From NCBI GenBank assembly GCA_036346225.1, contig JARFIW010001342.1:1353001-1417000 (forward strand): a stretch of DNA of 64,000 nt. Direction: 5' to 3'. Source of the stretch: Platerodrilus igneus. Taxonomy: Eukaryota > Arthropoda > Insecta > Coleoptera > Lycidae. The notes under the pieces are model-generated. The model did not search any database. It had not been told where the DNA came from and saw only the letters and a program-made list of their open reading frames with translations. Both the position numbers and the translations under genes were made by a program. This document shows positions 25,851-36,774 of the stretch, piece after piece. Each line of letters starts with the position of its first letter. Position 1 is the first letter of the stretch.

Positions 25851-26260
25851 GAATTCTCCTCTTAAATTACCATTAGCTCGAAGTTCAACATATGAACTCC
25901 TAAATGGCAGAACATTTTCTTCACTAACGCGTCTGCGCCGGTTGCAGCTTCTTGGTTTGGTATAACATACGTTTCGCTCCACTCGAATAAAATAGTTCAT
26001 GGGCATTAAGATGTACTTATTCCCGGAGTCGATTTCAGATAATGGACCGGCAATATCGATTTTCACTCTCTTAAAGGGGTCCCACGTTTTCTTGCCTTAT
26101 TAGAGTCTTTCGGTTTTCCAAACGTGCATAAAATTTACACAATCTTTGACATCGTTTTTGTAGCCCACTCAGTAAAATCTTGCTCGGGCCTTCTCCATCG
26201 TCTTCATAACACCAAAGTGTCATGTCGAGGTCCTACTATATAGATGTCCTAAAACCATAG
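25848..26260 (-). pseudogene. Gypsy integrase fragment
   Basis: The minus strand encodes the HHCC zinc-domain end (HFGVMKTMEKARARF, then a stop, then VGYKNDVKDC) and, after ~100 bp, the start of the catalytic core, KIDIAGPLSE, which contains the first Asp of the DDE triad, followed by KYILMPMNYF. Downstream the frame degenerates and then stops at the edge of satellite array 5, so the second Asp, the Glu and the C-terminal domain are absent. Integrase normally inserts the cDNA into the host chromosome; this copy cannot work. Family assignment is firm because spacing between the zinc domain and core and neighbouring RNase H fit Ty3/gypsy order. Confidence 0.85.
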
Positions 26261-26539
26261 ACACCCGGGTTTTAGAATCCCTCACCCGAAGCGTATTTAT
26301 GGAGACATCTCCATTCTCCAAAGATCGCATCAAGATCCCATTTTCTGTCTTAAAGGAATCTCATCGTGTCCAGTCCGACTTCAGGGTGCTACTCAATGTA
26401 TTAATATCCTGACAGGATGAATATTTTCCTCTGGCTTTGTAACACGGAATGATACCTCGATGTTTGTTTTTTCCTATTCGGTTCGCAACTGTCGAGGTTG
26501 AAAATCGACATTGATATCAACAGTCCGTCTTCAGAGCAA

Positions 26540-26990
26540 AGTCGTCTTGAAAGCGCATCCGCATTACGATGACTTGGATAAGCAAGCTGTTCTGTGTCGA
26601 CGTCATACTCCAACAACCTCTCTATCCATCTGGCAACTGGTCTTTCGGCGTTTCCAAACTGTAGTAGCCACTTCAGGCCTACGTGGTCGGTTCTCAGGTA
26701 AAATTTTCTCCCGTACAGGTACTTATAAAGTGCTCTACCGATTTCACCACAGTCAACAGTTTCCTTCCTATAACGTAATAATTCCGTTCCGGATTCAAAA
26801 GTACCTTACTAAAGTAACCAATGACAATTTCTTGTCCTTCTTGTATCTGGGATAGTACACTCCTAATGGCAGCATTGCTTGACTGTATCCAAGATGAATT
26901 TCCTTTACGAGCGAGTGTAAGTTTAGATCGGAGCTGTTGTCGATAAATACCTTAGCTATTGGAACACATTTTGGCAACTTTCTTCCCAAA
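26540..26990 (-). pseudogene. Gypsy RNase H and RT connection fragment
   Basis: In two frames the minus strand encodes SQIQEGQEIVIGYFSKVL, then a stretch resembling the tether region (ERNYYVIGRKLLTVVKSVEHF), and finally HRNADALSRRLC at ~26535-26570, which marks the end of the RNase H domain in Ty3/gypsy polyproteins. The leading Asp region near 26950 is corrupted, with several stops and frameshifts between the pieces. The domain would remove RNA from the RNA-DNA hybrid during reverse transcription. It lies directly between the RT and integrase relics. Confidence 0.82.
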
Positions 26991-27249
26991 CTTAATCACG
27001 CCCTTCTTTAGTCAGTTTGGTCAAGGGCTTGGCAATATAGTTAAACCCGGAAAACAAATCTTGTATAGTAAGAATACAACCCCAGAAATCTGCGGTGGTG
27101 ACGCTTTTTCATTTGGCATCGGCCTTTCTTGTACCGCCTTAATCTTTTCCAAGTCGGGCTCTACTCCGTTGCGCGATGCTGCGCCCTACGTATTTCACCT
27201 TTTCGTCGAGCAGGTGATACTTCTTTGAACGCAGCTTCAGATTGGTTTC

Positions 27250-27815
27250 TCTCGGTCTTCGAAAAACTTCTTCTAAATGTCCCAAACGTTACCCAAACAA
27301 CTTCCCAATTACGATCACGCCGAACAAATATACGAGGCACGTTTTCACATTAGCTTTCGGAAAATGTTATCCGTTAAACGTTCAAAGGTGGTAGGAGCGT
27401 TGCAGAGCCCAAGTGGCCGGTGTATAAATTACTAATCTTTTCCCGATTTTTGGATTGTATATCCACATGCCGGTAACCACTTTTTAAATATAAGGTTGAG
27501 AACCACTCGCGAACCTAAAATTGTATCTAGGGTGTCGTCTATCCTTGGAAGTTAGTAGCTATCTTTTTTGGTAACATCGTTTAATCGTCTGTAGTCCACA
27601 CAATCTTGTCAATCCGCACTTCTACTTTACAAGCACAGTAGGCGATACCCAAAAGCTATCAGAATGCTCAGTCACTTTTTGCCCCTCATAACTCCAATGA
27701 TTTTCTCGACCTCCTTGCATTTGGTCAATTGGAATCCTCTAAGCTGCTGTGGTATTGGTCTGGCATCTCCTATATCGATTCTATACTTGACAACTGCAGT
27801 CGACCGCAAACAAGT
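27250..27815 (-). pseudogene. Gypsy reverse transcriptase, active site lost
   Basis: Minus-strand pieces include YRIDIGDARPIPQQ and KEVEKIIGVM (RT start), DYRRLN and RIDDTL (fingers), and a palm segment near 27330 where the metal-binding YxDD position reads Y-L-F-G, so both catalytic Asp residues are gone. Three or more frameshifts separate the pieces. The N-terminal edge is displaced by a SINE at 27816-27990. RT would copy the genomic RNA into cDNA in the virus-like particle. The gene is dead, but the domain order and motifs leave little doubt about the family. Confidence 0.85.
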
Positions 27816-27990
27816 AACTTCGTGGGTTAGATAGGTTAGCGTTTGACTAATAATTTCAAAGTCCCGGGTTTGATTCCCGACACGCACCCCTTGAAAAATG
27901 CAGAATTCAAAATTTTCAGGAAAAGCAAAACTTGCTTCTTGGTCAATGTAATACCTTCGGGTTGAGCATTGAAAAGTCCGAGTAACATCG
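27816..27990 (+). mobile_element. tRNA-derived SINE, internally deleted copy in gypsy pol
   Basis: Contains a head with B-box-like GGTTTGATTCC (27867-27877) and CCTTGAAAAATGCAG, then jumps directly to the 3' portion (AATTCAAAATTTTCAGG, CTTGCTTCTTGGTCAATGTA, GAGCATTG). The middle ~120 bp of the family is missing. It interrupts the RT region, so it inserted after the gypsy element did. Confidence 0.8.
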
Positions 27991-28009
27991 GATCCAATTT
28001 AAAGTCCTG

Positions 28010-28383
28010 CCAGTTATTGTTCAAGATGTTAGTATGGTTTCATCAACTGGTCAAATAATTTCGCGGAGCACTCTTTGGTGGGTGGTTCTCTCTACATCGG
28101 TACACCCCAATACGTGAACAACTGAAGAACACCATCCAACCATTGCATTCTTCTTCAACGCGATCTCGAAGTTATTGCAGTTTAAGATCCTAATAGGTAC
28201 ACCATCCATCACTTCCATCAGAACTCTCCTCACCTTTTCCAAAGAATGCGTTAATAATCGATTTAACAGCGAGCATGAAGCCTTCTCGGAGAACATCAAC
28301 CAACCATCCGATCACCACACTCTGTCCTTCCAGGTAAGATAATGCCGTCCGTCAAACAAATTTGCACATACACGTTGTCTGTT
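28010..28383 (-). pseudogene. Gypsy pol linker between protease and RT
   Basis: An open minus-strand stretch of 82 codons (28051-28299) lies where Ty3/gypsy elements carry the poorly conserved protease-RT linker. GVPIRILNCNNFEIALKKN is the most protein-like part. There is no enzymatic motif. Position between the protease and RT relics is the only evidence that it belongs to pol. Confidence 0.5.
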
Positions 28384-28698
28384 TCATAAAACAGCAGCTC
28401 CTCGTTCCCTACCCTCAAGACATCCGTGCTTCTGCAGGAAAGCTATTCCCAAGTTAACTTCTTCGGTGATGTTCGCTATTATTAACTGATGGTCAAATAT
28501 TTTACTCTCAACTCCGATTTTTACATCTAGCATTCCGTGCGTATAAATTTCCTTACCACCCACTATTCGAAAACGCATCGTCGCGGGTAACACTTTACCA
28601 TGGTCGCGCAGTACAGTTGGACTAACGATTGTCTTAGTGGCTCCAGTGTCGACTAAGAACTTTACGGTCTTGTCCATATACGTAAATAATGTATGCAT
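28384..28698 (-). pseudogene. Gypsy aspartic protease
   Basis: A 104-codon open stretch carries FLVDTGATKTIVSP; the catalytic DTGA codons lie at 28639-28650. It continues with a flap-like glycine pair (VGGKE) and ends in DHQLIIANITEEVNLGIAFL, matching the usual (I/L)(I/L)G-type end of retropepsins, although spelled NLGIAFL. This is the best preserved gene of the element: length and motif positions are near normal. It would cleave Gag-Pol in the assembling particle. It is fused by position to the decayed zinc-knuckle part of gag upstream and loses frame downstream. Confidence 0.88.
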
Positions 28699-28759
28699 GC
28701 TTAGATCGTGTAATGCGGCTGATGGTCTCCGGTTCAGAACCCGTGCAGGTCGACTTTAC

Positions 28760-29190
28760 CTTTGCCTTGTCATGTCGACCTCTTTTAGTGGCCAGCTTTT
28801 CTGCTTCTTTCTTGGGCTGTTTACATTTAGACTGCATATGCCCAAACTCACCACAATTCTAGAATCTGTGTCCCTTCTCTTTTGGTTTGTTTCGAACCAT
28901 CTCGTCTGTGGTTTCTTGGTCCTGCTCTTCTACGGAGCATCTTACATTGTCACCACCACGATGTGAAGCTTGTGTTGCGCCTTCAAACTCTAAACAATTA
29001 GCTAGCACATCATGTAGGTTCCTTGGTCGAACCAGCCGTGGTGCTTTATTGGATTTTTCTGTCGCGTATCCCGTCTACAAAAGTTTGTACCTTTCATCGG
29101 CACTTGCCGCCTTTCCAATCTCCGTAATTCTGTGTCAATTATACAGCGAAACTTAAATCTGCCGAATCAACTGTTACTAGATACTTTAGC
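28760..29190 (-). pseudogene. Gypsy gag C-terminal part with damaged zinc knuckle
   Basis: Minus-strand frames encode EIGKAASADERYKL, VRPRNLHDVLANCLEFEG (typical end of a Gag capsid-like domain) and then NCGEFGHMQSKCKQ, the second half of a CCHC knuckle. The first Cys of the knuckle is missing, with a stop codon two positions upstream of NC. Frameshifts break the reading frame at least twice. Gag packages the element RNA. The missing N-terminal half lies beyond the insertion at 29191-30022, at 30040-30930. Confidence 0.8.
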
Positions 29191-30022
29191 GCCGATCTGT
29201 CCACCCCTAACCAAAATAATCACATTAGAATATAAACGAAGCATTTATACACAAAAGATGATTAATATTTTCGAGACGGCATTTGATTCTTCAAATGGTT
29301 TTAATTGACAGGTACAACAGTTTTGCTGTTAAGTATTATCTAGATTACAATAAGTACATTTGAGATGTTATTTGCATAATTTTTGGTACGACTTAAGATA
29401 GTCCAGAAATTGTAAATATGTATACAAATTGCCGTCGTAGATATTGGAGTTCAGTTCTGATTGAAACTTTGATTATAATATATTCTAGTTTGAAGCTTTG
29501 AAATATTTGATATAAAGCACTTTTTGATATGAATTACTGTAGTGATTATATAAATTAATAATTAGTGCTTTGATAGTAATTAAGAAGGTCACATCTTAGT
29601 TTTAGAAGCTAGTAATTGTTCTGTTAGCGATTAGCTGAAAATAATTTATTTGGAAAGCTTTTAGTAAATTCCATTTTAACCACATGTTTTAAGTAAAAAT
29701 AAAGAACTGTTGTTCGGGCAAATAGAGTTTTTGTTACATTGGTGTTAAATAGTGTAATTAAAGACTTTTGAACGATTTCCATTTGCATGCCTCTTACTGA
29801 TAATAAAAAAAAGAAAAGGAAACGGACTAGGAAACTCTTTCCATCTTGAAGGAGTATAAGTCAAACGTTTCGAAGCGCTTGGCTAAAAATTTTGCAAAAC
29901 TACAGGAAACTGAAGAACTGAACCAGACCGCCGCCAATTTACAGAACCGAAACGGCGTAAGCCTGGCAGCGAAATTAGAAGCAAGTACCGCGAGTTTTAC
30001 AAAAAAATTACAACTATTTTAG
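29191..30022 (+). mobile_element. Opposite-strand LTR plus gag-start fragment inside the gypsy element
   Basis: 29275-29738 aligns, in opposite orientation, with the LTR at ~31930-32404 (shared GATGTTATTTGC, GATTATAATA, GCGATTAGCTG blocks). The likely LTR 3' end is TTGTTACA at 29731-29738, followed by TTGGTGTT, a plausible primer-binding site. Then 29790-30022 encodes, on the + strand, a coiled-coil gag start (AKLQETEELNQTAANLQ) related to the minus-strand gag at 30700-30900. It ends abruptly at 30022. Either a second element copy inserted here or part of the element was inverted. Confidence 0.75.
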
Positions 30023-30039
30023 GTTGTTGTCCGTCAGGT

Positions 30040-30930
30040 GCTCTTGAGTAGGCAATTCTCCAAACGAGCTACATCTATTTCAAACACTTACAAATTTGCG
30101 TTGACCTTTTAGTAACGGTTCTTTGCCTAAGCGTGGTAAGTACACTTATTGCAAATGAGATTTGCAATACCTCATTCCTAGCCTTCATATTAAGGCCCCA
30201 CAGCTTCTTTCAACATGTTCTGGTATGCTTTGCAGAATGTTTAAGACCTCGCCTCGTCATGCGACAATCAACGCGGTTGTCTTTTTGACATAGTTCCATC
30301 GCGGCCGACTCGAATTGCTTGAAATATGTCTGTCAAGGTGACTTTACATCAAATATAGGTGGATTTACTCTGGACTTTGACCTCGGTTCGCTTTCTCCGA
30401 CATTCTTCAATCCTGAGGCGTATAGTTGAATTACTAAAGCAGATGGCTTTGGTATTTACACTGGCTGTTAGGGTATTCCGTTCTTCCATCTCCAGCATAT
30501 TTTCTCTTTCATTTATTGCGAGTTTTCAAAGAACTTCACTTCCAATGTCTATAAACCGCCGAAAAATTTAGCTTCCAGGTTCTCCACCTATTAATTTTTA
30601 ATTATTTTCTATTCAACCACTTTTACGTGTTAATTAAGTTTATCTGTGGTTTTTGTAGCTTCCTGTATAAACTCCTCTTTCAATTATTCAACTGTTTTTG
30701 AGTTTTAATCTAATTTTCCCGTAAAATTTGCGGTTGTTTTTGTCATTTTTCTGCAAAACTCGCGTTACTTTTTTTAATTTCGCTGCGATCTGGTTCAGTT
30801 TTTCTGCCAGACTTACAGTGTTTCCCTGTAATTCTTTTGTAAAACTGACGGAATTTTCATTTAATTTTTCCATAAATTCCTCAGTTTCTGGCCAAGCTCT
30901 CGGCCACACTAGACTTTCTTACGTCTATTC
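30040..30930 (-). pseudogene. Gypsy gag N-terminal and central part
   Basis: Minus strand, from 30909 downward: a coiled-coil-like stretch with SFTKELQGNTVSLAEKLNQ, then after frameshifts NPPIFDVKSP (stop) and QTYFKQFESAAMELC, the start of the Gag capsid-like domain common in insect Ty3/gypsy elements, and further remnants down to ~30050. At least two stops and two frameshifts. It is separated from its own C-terminal half by the opposite-strand insertion. No splice sites were considered. Confidence 0.75.
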
Positions 30931-31929
30931 ATATTAAAATAGTTTAATGCCATTGCTTTAAAAAGACCATTCAGTTCCAAACATTTAATTCAAGTTTGCT
31001 ATACTTCTATAAATTCAACTGCGTAGATAGGCAACCAACTGTACTCACCCTTTATTTAATTCAAGGTCTGCATGTTTATGTTTACACGAAAACTTGATTG
31101 CGTGTTTCGAGTGAAAAACGGTTTTTCCTGACATTAATATAGTTTTGGATTTTAAAAACAGTCCAGGATATAAAATGTAATTCTGTTAAAGATGTAATTT
31201 AAAAATGTGCTATTTTTGATGTTGTTGGAAGTTTCTATGGGCAAAATAGGATGCGTGTATTTTAGTAAAAGTTGTCGTTCACGTCTAGCTTATGCGACAC
31301 CCACAATTTTAGAGATCTTTCTCTAAACAAGTGTTTATTGGCGGTTCTAAACATAAAAACAACCTGAATTAAAATGTAATATGATAGCCAGTGTTAAAAA
31401 GGAATTTCAATCCAACAATAACAGACGTGACATGAAGCGAAGGACAACGTTTAAAATGGTAAAAAAGTGATTGTTTTGTTTACGTTTATATGCATGGATC
31501 TTATTTTATAACAACGAATGAAGGTGTTTTGATTTTCCTTTCTTATAAACATACCTTTTTAACGGATTACGGTATTGAAGACTGAATCAACCGCAAAATA
31601 CTATAATTAACAAGGTTGAGCGTTAAGATAGATATTCAGAGAACTACTATGTAAAATACTCACGGACGAATGGGTATTAAGGTTTGCCTTTTTATTTTTC
31701 GCCCACCCCCCTTATGACTAGTTAGTTAGCACGGAATCCTTCCGTTCTTTTTTTTTGTTGTGGCAATTAGTACTTACATTACTTTCTTTCTTGTTCGCGT
31801 GGAACACCATAGCAACTTAAACTCCTTTAACAAGGAAATAATTTTGCTGTCTATTTTTACTTGTCGACTATGAGTGATAGGCATGTAAAAGAAAATGGCG
31901 CAAATGTTTTTTTCATTACTATCACACAA
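30931..31929 (-). other. Gypsy leader or unassigned AT-rich stretch
   Basis: About 1 kb between the gag start and the LTR-like segment, unusually long for a leader. It has no coding motif. It may contain a further insertion that I cannot recognise. Confidence 0.35.
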
Positions 31930-32404
31930 TCTTGACACAGTGATTACACAAACCTTTTCAACAACTCGTAGCGACAGTGAAATTCTAAACCATTCACGAC
32001 CATTTATTTCCAGCTAATCGCTGACAGTACAAATACTAACTTCTGTAAAGCTTCAATGCTATTTTCTTAAGTACTAACGAAGCATTAGAATGAAAGCAAG
32101 AAGTATTAATTTACATCGATCACTAGAATAATTTATATATTTTAACACTGTGTTCACTAATTTATTTCATATAACAACTTTATAGATCAAAACTAGTATT
32201 ATAATCAAGGCTTGAATTAGAACTCAACTCTAACTGCGGCGAACGTCAATTTGTATAGACTATCAACAATTATGAACTATTCTAAACACGTACTAGAAAT
32301 AGGCAAATAACATCTAGGTAGTTCCTATTGTAAACTTGATAAAGTTCTTAAATGCAAGCTCTTGTAAGTTGTCAATCAAATCTATCTGAAGATGTCATGC
32401 CACA
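31930..32404 (-). repeat. Gypsy 5' LTR (minus strand)
   Basis: Reverse complement begins TGTGGCATGACATC at 32404 and aligns along ~370 bp with the plus-strand copy at 29275-29680. The match covers GACATCTTCAG, GATGTTATTTGCCTA and CTGTCAGCGATTAGCTGGAAATAA equivalents with many substitutions. The LTR 3' edge is uncertain. The two copies differ by roughly a quarter of positions by eye, so they did not come from one recent insertion. Confidence 0.65.
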
Positions 32405-32760
32405 GGATGGTTATCAATTATCCTTTGCGTACAGATACCTCGTTTATGTTCAGCTGTATGGTCAAGGGTAGACTAATCAATGTCTAGTTACAATTAGATC
32501 TGAATTTAAAATAGAGTAAACCAGTTGTTTACTAGAACCTTGTAAAATTGTAACTCATCGCAGAAAAGCGGCACAATTAAAAATAGAAACATTTTTGGGG
32601 TTCTGCATTAGGTGAGCACCTTTTAAATTTAATACAAAACTCCTGAAAAGCAAAATAATTTTAATTTAATCCCGAGGTTACGCTGTAATTAAAAAAATTA
32701 GAAACTTTATTTTCACTTCGACATTTCTAAGTTTTTACTTATGCCACTTCCCTTGGGGGG
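32405..32760. other. Short spacer, nothing recognised
   Basis: AT-rich sequence between the gypsy LTR and the LINE relic. Confidence 0.4.
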
Positions 32761-33960
32761 TACGATAGATGGTTCCAGAAATGCTGGCAAGGCAGCATCT
32801 TTTAGCGAAAAAAATAGACCTAATAAATGAACTGCAACTAGAAGTCATAAACGAACAATCTGCTCATGTTTCGTAACAGAACTGCAGCAAAGACCACACT
32901 AGTCAACAACAAAGTACACAATCGTATAGCAAACTGGGGAGTAACAGATAACGAAACAGTAAGTGACCACATCCTGATGCTATATGAAATTATCTTGTAT
33001 GATGCTCCGATCTGGAAGGATGATCGGAGAATACAGAGAAGCTTGAAGACGAGATGCCAAAAAACGGCTTTACGAGTATATAGTCTACAGACGCAATACT
33101 TGTGATGAAAAGAACGTCTGCCGATCGACCGTCAAAGAGAGACCACAACATTATTAATAGCGTAGAAAAATCCAAGCAGAAAGTGGCACGGAAAGGCAGT
33201 GCGAATCAGAAAATCCACCTTGAACGACTGGCAAGCTATATGTGAATAGTTCCAGTAAAGGTGACAGCGGAGTTGATCCAAAGATCAAACCTTGGATAGC
33301 GTGGAAGCACGGTCTCGTAAACTATCAACTGACTCAAGTCCTTACGAAACATGGATGTTCCGTATCACTACCTAGTGAAAAAGCAATTGCTCTCTGGTAA
33401 ACTCAGTTAGTAAGACCTGTGGAGGGCATTAGTAGATCTCTAAAACTAGATGATGAAGTTTGGGGACGAGATGCCAAAAACAACGGCTTTACGAGTATAT
33501 AGTCTACAGACGCAATACTTGTAATTAAAAGAACGTCTGCCGATCGACCGTCAAAGAGAGACCAGAACATTATTAATGGCGTAGGAAAAATCCAAGCAGA
33601 TAGTGGCACGGAATGACAGAGCGAATCAGAGAATCCACCTCGAACTATTGGCAAGCTAGATGTAAATAGTTCCAGTAAAGGTGACAGCGGAGGTGATCCA
33701 AATATCAAACCTTGGAAAGCGTGGAAGCGCGGTCTCGTAAACTATCAGCTGACTCAAGTCCTTACGAACCATGGATGTTACGTATCATTACCTAGTAAAA
33801 AAGCAATTGTTCTCTGGTAAACTCAGTTATTAAGACCTGTTGAGGACATTAGTAGATCTCAAAAACTAGATGATGAAGTTTGGGGACAAGAAGTTGTGGG
33901 CACGATAGATTGGACTGAAGAGTAGTACAAAACGTGCTGAAGGTACCATTCCAAAAGACC
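32760..33960 (+). pseudogene. LINE ORF2 C-terminal relic with a 420-bp internal tandem duplication
   Basis: The + strand encodes NETVSDHILMLYEIILYDAPIW and KTRCQKTALRVYS, matching the RT thumb segment of R1/Jockey/LOA-type LINEs (LLYGxPIW then a basic helix ending ALRV). About 230 bp later it encodes WKHGLVNYQLTQVLTKHGC, matching the C-terminal tail of such proteins (LTQxLTGHGC). The segment from the ALRV helix to the GHGC-like tail is then repeated: CGAGATGCCAAAAA at ~33049 and ~33469, and the tail again at ~33725-33775. Each repeat has stops. The zinc-knuckle end is lost. Non-functional. Confidence 0.75.
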
Positions 33961-35490
33961 GGGTCCAAATATTGGTATGCGACTTTCACCATTGCTGTTT
34001 CTATCAATATGGAAAATGTAAGAATGGCTCCGGTTGTTCTTATCATCACAGAGACATCCGGCTTTTAGCCTGTAAAATGTTCTGGGACAGAACAGTTTTA
34101 AGACGGGGGTAGCGTAACGGTAATTAAGAAGATATAGAACACTCTGAAAATTACGCTTATTCGGTCTTCATAAAGCGGCCTCATATCTGTTTAGCGATAA
34201 GAAAAAATGATTCATAGATATCGTATTGCAATCATATATGTTTAGCGATAAGAAGGCCAATTAGAAAATTCGTTACATTATTTTTGTATTAAAGGTCGTT
34301 ACTTAAGGTTGTTATGCTCCCGATAACCACACCTCATTGTTATAATTTAACGCATAATTACGCGGCAAATTTACCCGCCATATTGTAATTTATACCGACC
34401 ACGCTTTCGGGTGATGCAATCGCTATATAAGTCAAATATGCATGCACAATTTAAATCAAAACAAATTACTCACATGGTGGGTATTTCGTAGCTTAATCTC
34501 AGGATCCCTCGGTGCGTGTGAGGTTGGGTGCAGTTACGCCATGTTGAATCAAATTACCATCCGTCCTTCCTTTTACTGCACTCGTAGGGGGTCGGAAAGA
34601 TTAGGCAACAGGTACACAAAGGAAAAGGTACAAGGAACCTACATACCTAAAAGAAAAACACACACGACACCAAGATAGTTGTTGCTTCTTCCAGGGCTCG
34701 TGGCTTAATGGCGTCTTTTTACACCACGCGCGCTATCCGCATTACTTTTGCGCAGACGCGACTGTCCGCAACGACGGAAGTTGACCTTTTAATTTAAAAA
34801 TATACGCGGGAATTTATTTACAAATTATATCTAAACATGGTGTATACCAGTTGACATGTAACAAGGTAAAGGTTTTAGTTACTCGCATGTCTGCACTAGG
34901 TTACACAGAATTTACAAATGAAGTAGCATAATTTACGTTTCAAATTAACAATGTATATTAATTGTAGCACTGCTTATCTTCTAAATTAATGCATATTGGC
35001 AAGCTGAGTATCTAATCGCTTGGGCGCGGTTGCTGCTTCAAGCTAAGATTTTAGTAGAGGAGCCTGATGGTTTTTTTTCTTAATCGTAAACGGAAATACA
35101 AAATAAGGAATTGATATAGAAAATGATAGGTAAAATTCCACTACATTCAATAATGCACTCCCGCACAATTAGTTAAAAATAAGCGGGTCTGGATAAGAAT
35201 GTACATGGCGGGTTGCTTCTTCAAATTCTAAAACCGCTACTTTTCTTCGTTCGCTGTTCTGATTGGTCAGGAAAACGACATATATCTATTACGACCCGTG
35301 GGAAATTATATTTAACATTCCTTTCCCACGATATAAAAACGCAAAGATTCACACCCCTAATTTCTAAAACTGTATTACACAAATATATGTAATATACCCA
35401 AATTAATTATAAAAATCCCTAAATTAATTATTTATTAAAAATAATTTGTCGTGCGCTTTTTAACACGTAACAAAGTTTGCGTGTATTATA
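33961..35490. other. AT-rich spacer, no gene recognised
   Basis: A short direct repeat, CATATNTGTTTAGCGATAAGAA, occurs at ~34189 and ~34232. A 78-codon frame at 34442-34678 starts with ATG but has no recognisable domain. CCCGTGGGAAATTATAT at ~35296 recurs at ~41887 in the LTR-like segment. Confidence 0.45.
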
Positions 35491-35562
35491 TAGTAAAACG
35501 CACGACTTTAAAATCGTAGTAGTGCGAAAGTTTGCAGGTTCGATACTTGCCTTCGGCAACCA
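35491..35562 (+). pseudogene. Truncated bacterial-type tRNA-Leu(UAA)-like sequence with encoded CCA
   Basis: ACGCACGAC leads into an anticodon arm ACGA-C-TTTAAAA-TCGT (anticodon TAA read in the loop, one extra C), a long variable arm (AGTAGTGCGAAAGTTT), a five-pair T arm GCAGG-TTCGATA-CTTGC at 35534-35550, the acceptor strand CTTCGGC and then AACCA. Long variable arm and TAA anticodon fit tRNA-Leu; an encoded CCA is a bacterial trait, since animals add CCA after transcription. The 5' acceptor strand and D arm are missing or replaced. Low-complexity coincidence is unlikely given the number of matched parts, but it is not a functional gene here. Confidence 0.5.
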
Positions 35563-36774
35563 TTTTTAACTGATGCTTTTATCGATTTTCTGGGGGTGTT
35601 TGTAAAGTTGTAAAAAATATCGTTTGTTTGTGGTATAAAGTTCCTATAAGATAACCTGCATTTCTTGACTCTAACGTCTACTAAGTTAATACATCGTATT
35701 AAAAATACACTAGGTGCTGTTTGAATAACTATATTTACATCAAATATAACAATCTACCCTAATTAGCATGAGGCTCTTAGATAAAAATCTAAGCTGTCCT
35801 GTCTGGATCTAATTCTAGACATGAAAAGAATCCTTGAAACTGCGGCTAAAAATACCATTAGTTCATGACACTCTTTATAAGACCCTCATTTTGAGTGTCC
35901 TTCGTTAATAGTTTTGATGACTGGATTGAAAAGTACAAACGACCAATAAACCCACTCATTCCTAGAAAAAAAGTCATCAACAGATTTCCCCAAACTTCCT
36001 GAAACATTTATATCTTTCAAGAACCGCTGAAAAATAAACGAACGACTGCAATAAAAATAAACGCAGTTATACAATCGTAATTTGTTTATTAGGCCCATAT
36101 TTCATTTTAACTGCAATATCTGGTGCCGTTTTTGTCCTGAAGGGCAAGCCTCAAACGGAAAGTAAATAAAATTAATCCATAAATCTTGATACTTTCATTA
36201 TATAACTATGTGCTTAAAAGGGTTTTTGAACCTTTTTGAAACCCCTAAATGCATCTGCTGTAAAGATATTTCAATACAAGGGTTACCCTTACCCTTTTCA
36301 AACGTTCCTATGCGAGGGTGTTTTCGTTAAAATTGCACATTTCTACCACCCTTTGTGTGTATATGTATATACCTGTTCTTGAGTATAATAATCGCGTCCA
36401 AATAAAGATTGACAATTTTATTTTGGCAGGCAGGAGGATTTTAGGGCTTGTGTGCAATATTTATAAAGATGGGGTGATAGGGAAAGTATGGAATTTATTT
36501 ATGAACAGGAAATTTTACGAAAAAACACAGTATTTACCGACAAACCTAAAAATTGTTAGTTTATCGTAGTGGCTGCACAAGAATAAGATGATTGCTTTTT
36601 GTTACTTAAAAAAATTTGGGCATTTTCACTTTTTCTTAATTTTTTTAACAATGATATCTAACGTAAAAGAATACCTACTTCCCATAAAACAATGCTTTGA
36701 TAGTTCGGTTTAATGCGCTATGGTGTTTGGTTATTTTTTGTTGTGTTTTGTGTTTATGGTTCGTTGTGTCTTGT
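35563..36774. other. AT-rich spacer left of the foldback element
   Basis: Two open stretches with ATG starts (35886-36098 minus, 70 codons; 36318-36569 plus, 83 codons) have protein-like composition but no motif that I recognise. Because a bacterial-type tRNA fragment lies next to them, they could be searched against bacterial proteins. Confidence 0.4.

Larger units (their letters stand above)
25848..32404 (-). mobile_element. Decayed Ty3/gypsy retrotransposon, minus strand, with nested insertions
   Basis: Reading from high to low coordinates: an LTR (~32404-31930), leader, gag (30930-30040), a foreign opposite-strand LTR-gag fragment (29191-30022), gag C-terminus with a damaged zinc knuckle, aspartic protease, RT (with a SINE at its N-terminal edge), RNase H and integrase. 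The order gag-PR-RT-RH-IN defines Ty3/gypsy. Every gene has frameshifts or stops. The 3' part of integrase and the 3' LTR are missing where satellite array 5 begins. Confidence 0.88.

Noticed and set aside
26511..26855. A 114-codon plus-strand frame
   Set aside because: Antisense to the gypsy RNase H relic.
25848..32404. An endogenous retrovirus with envelope
   Set aside because: The element is cut within integrase; no envelope-like frame is present, so only Ty3/gypsy gag-pol can be supported.
35491..35562. A functional tRNA gene
   Set aside because: No 5' acceptor strand pairs with CTTCGGC and the D arm is missing; an extra base sits in the anticodon arm.
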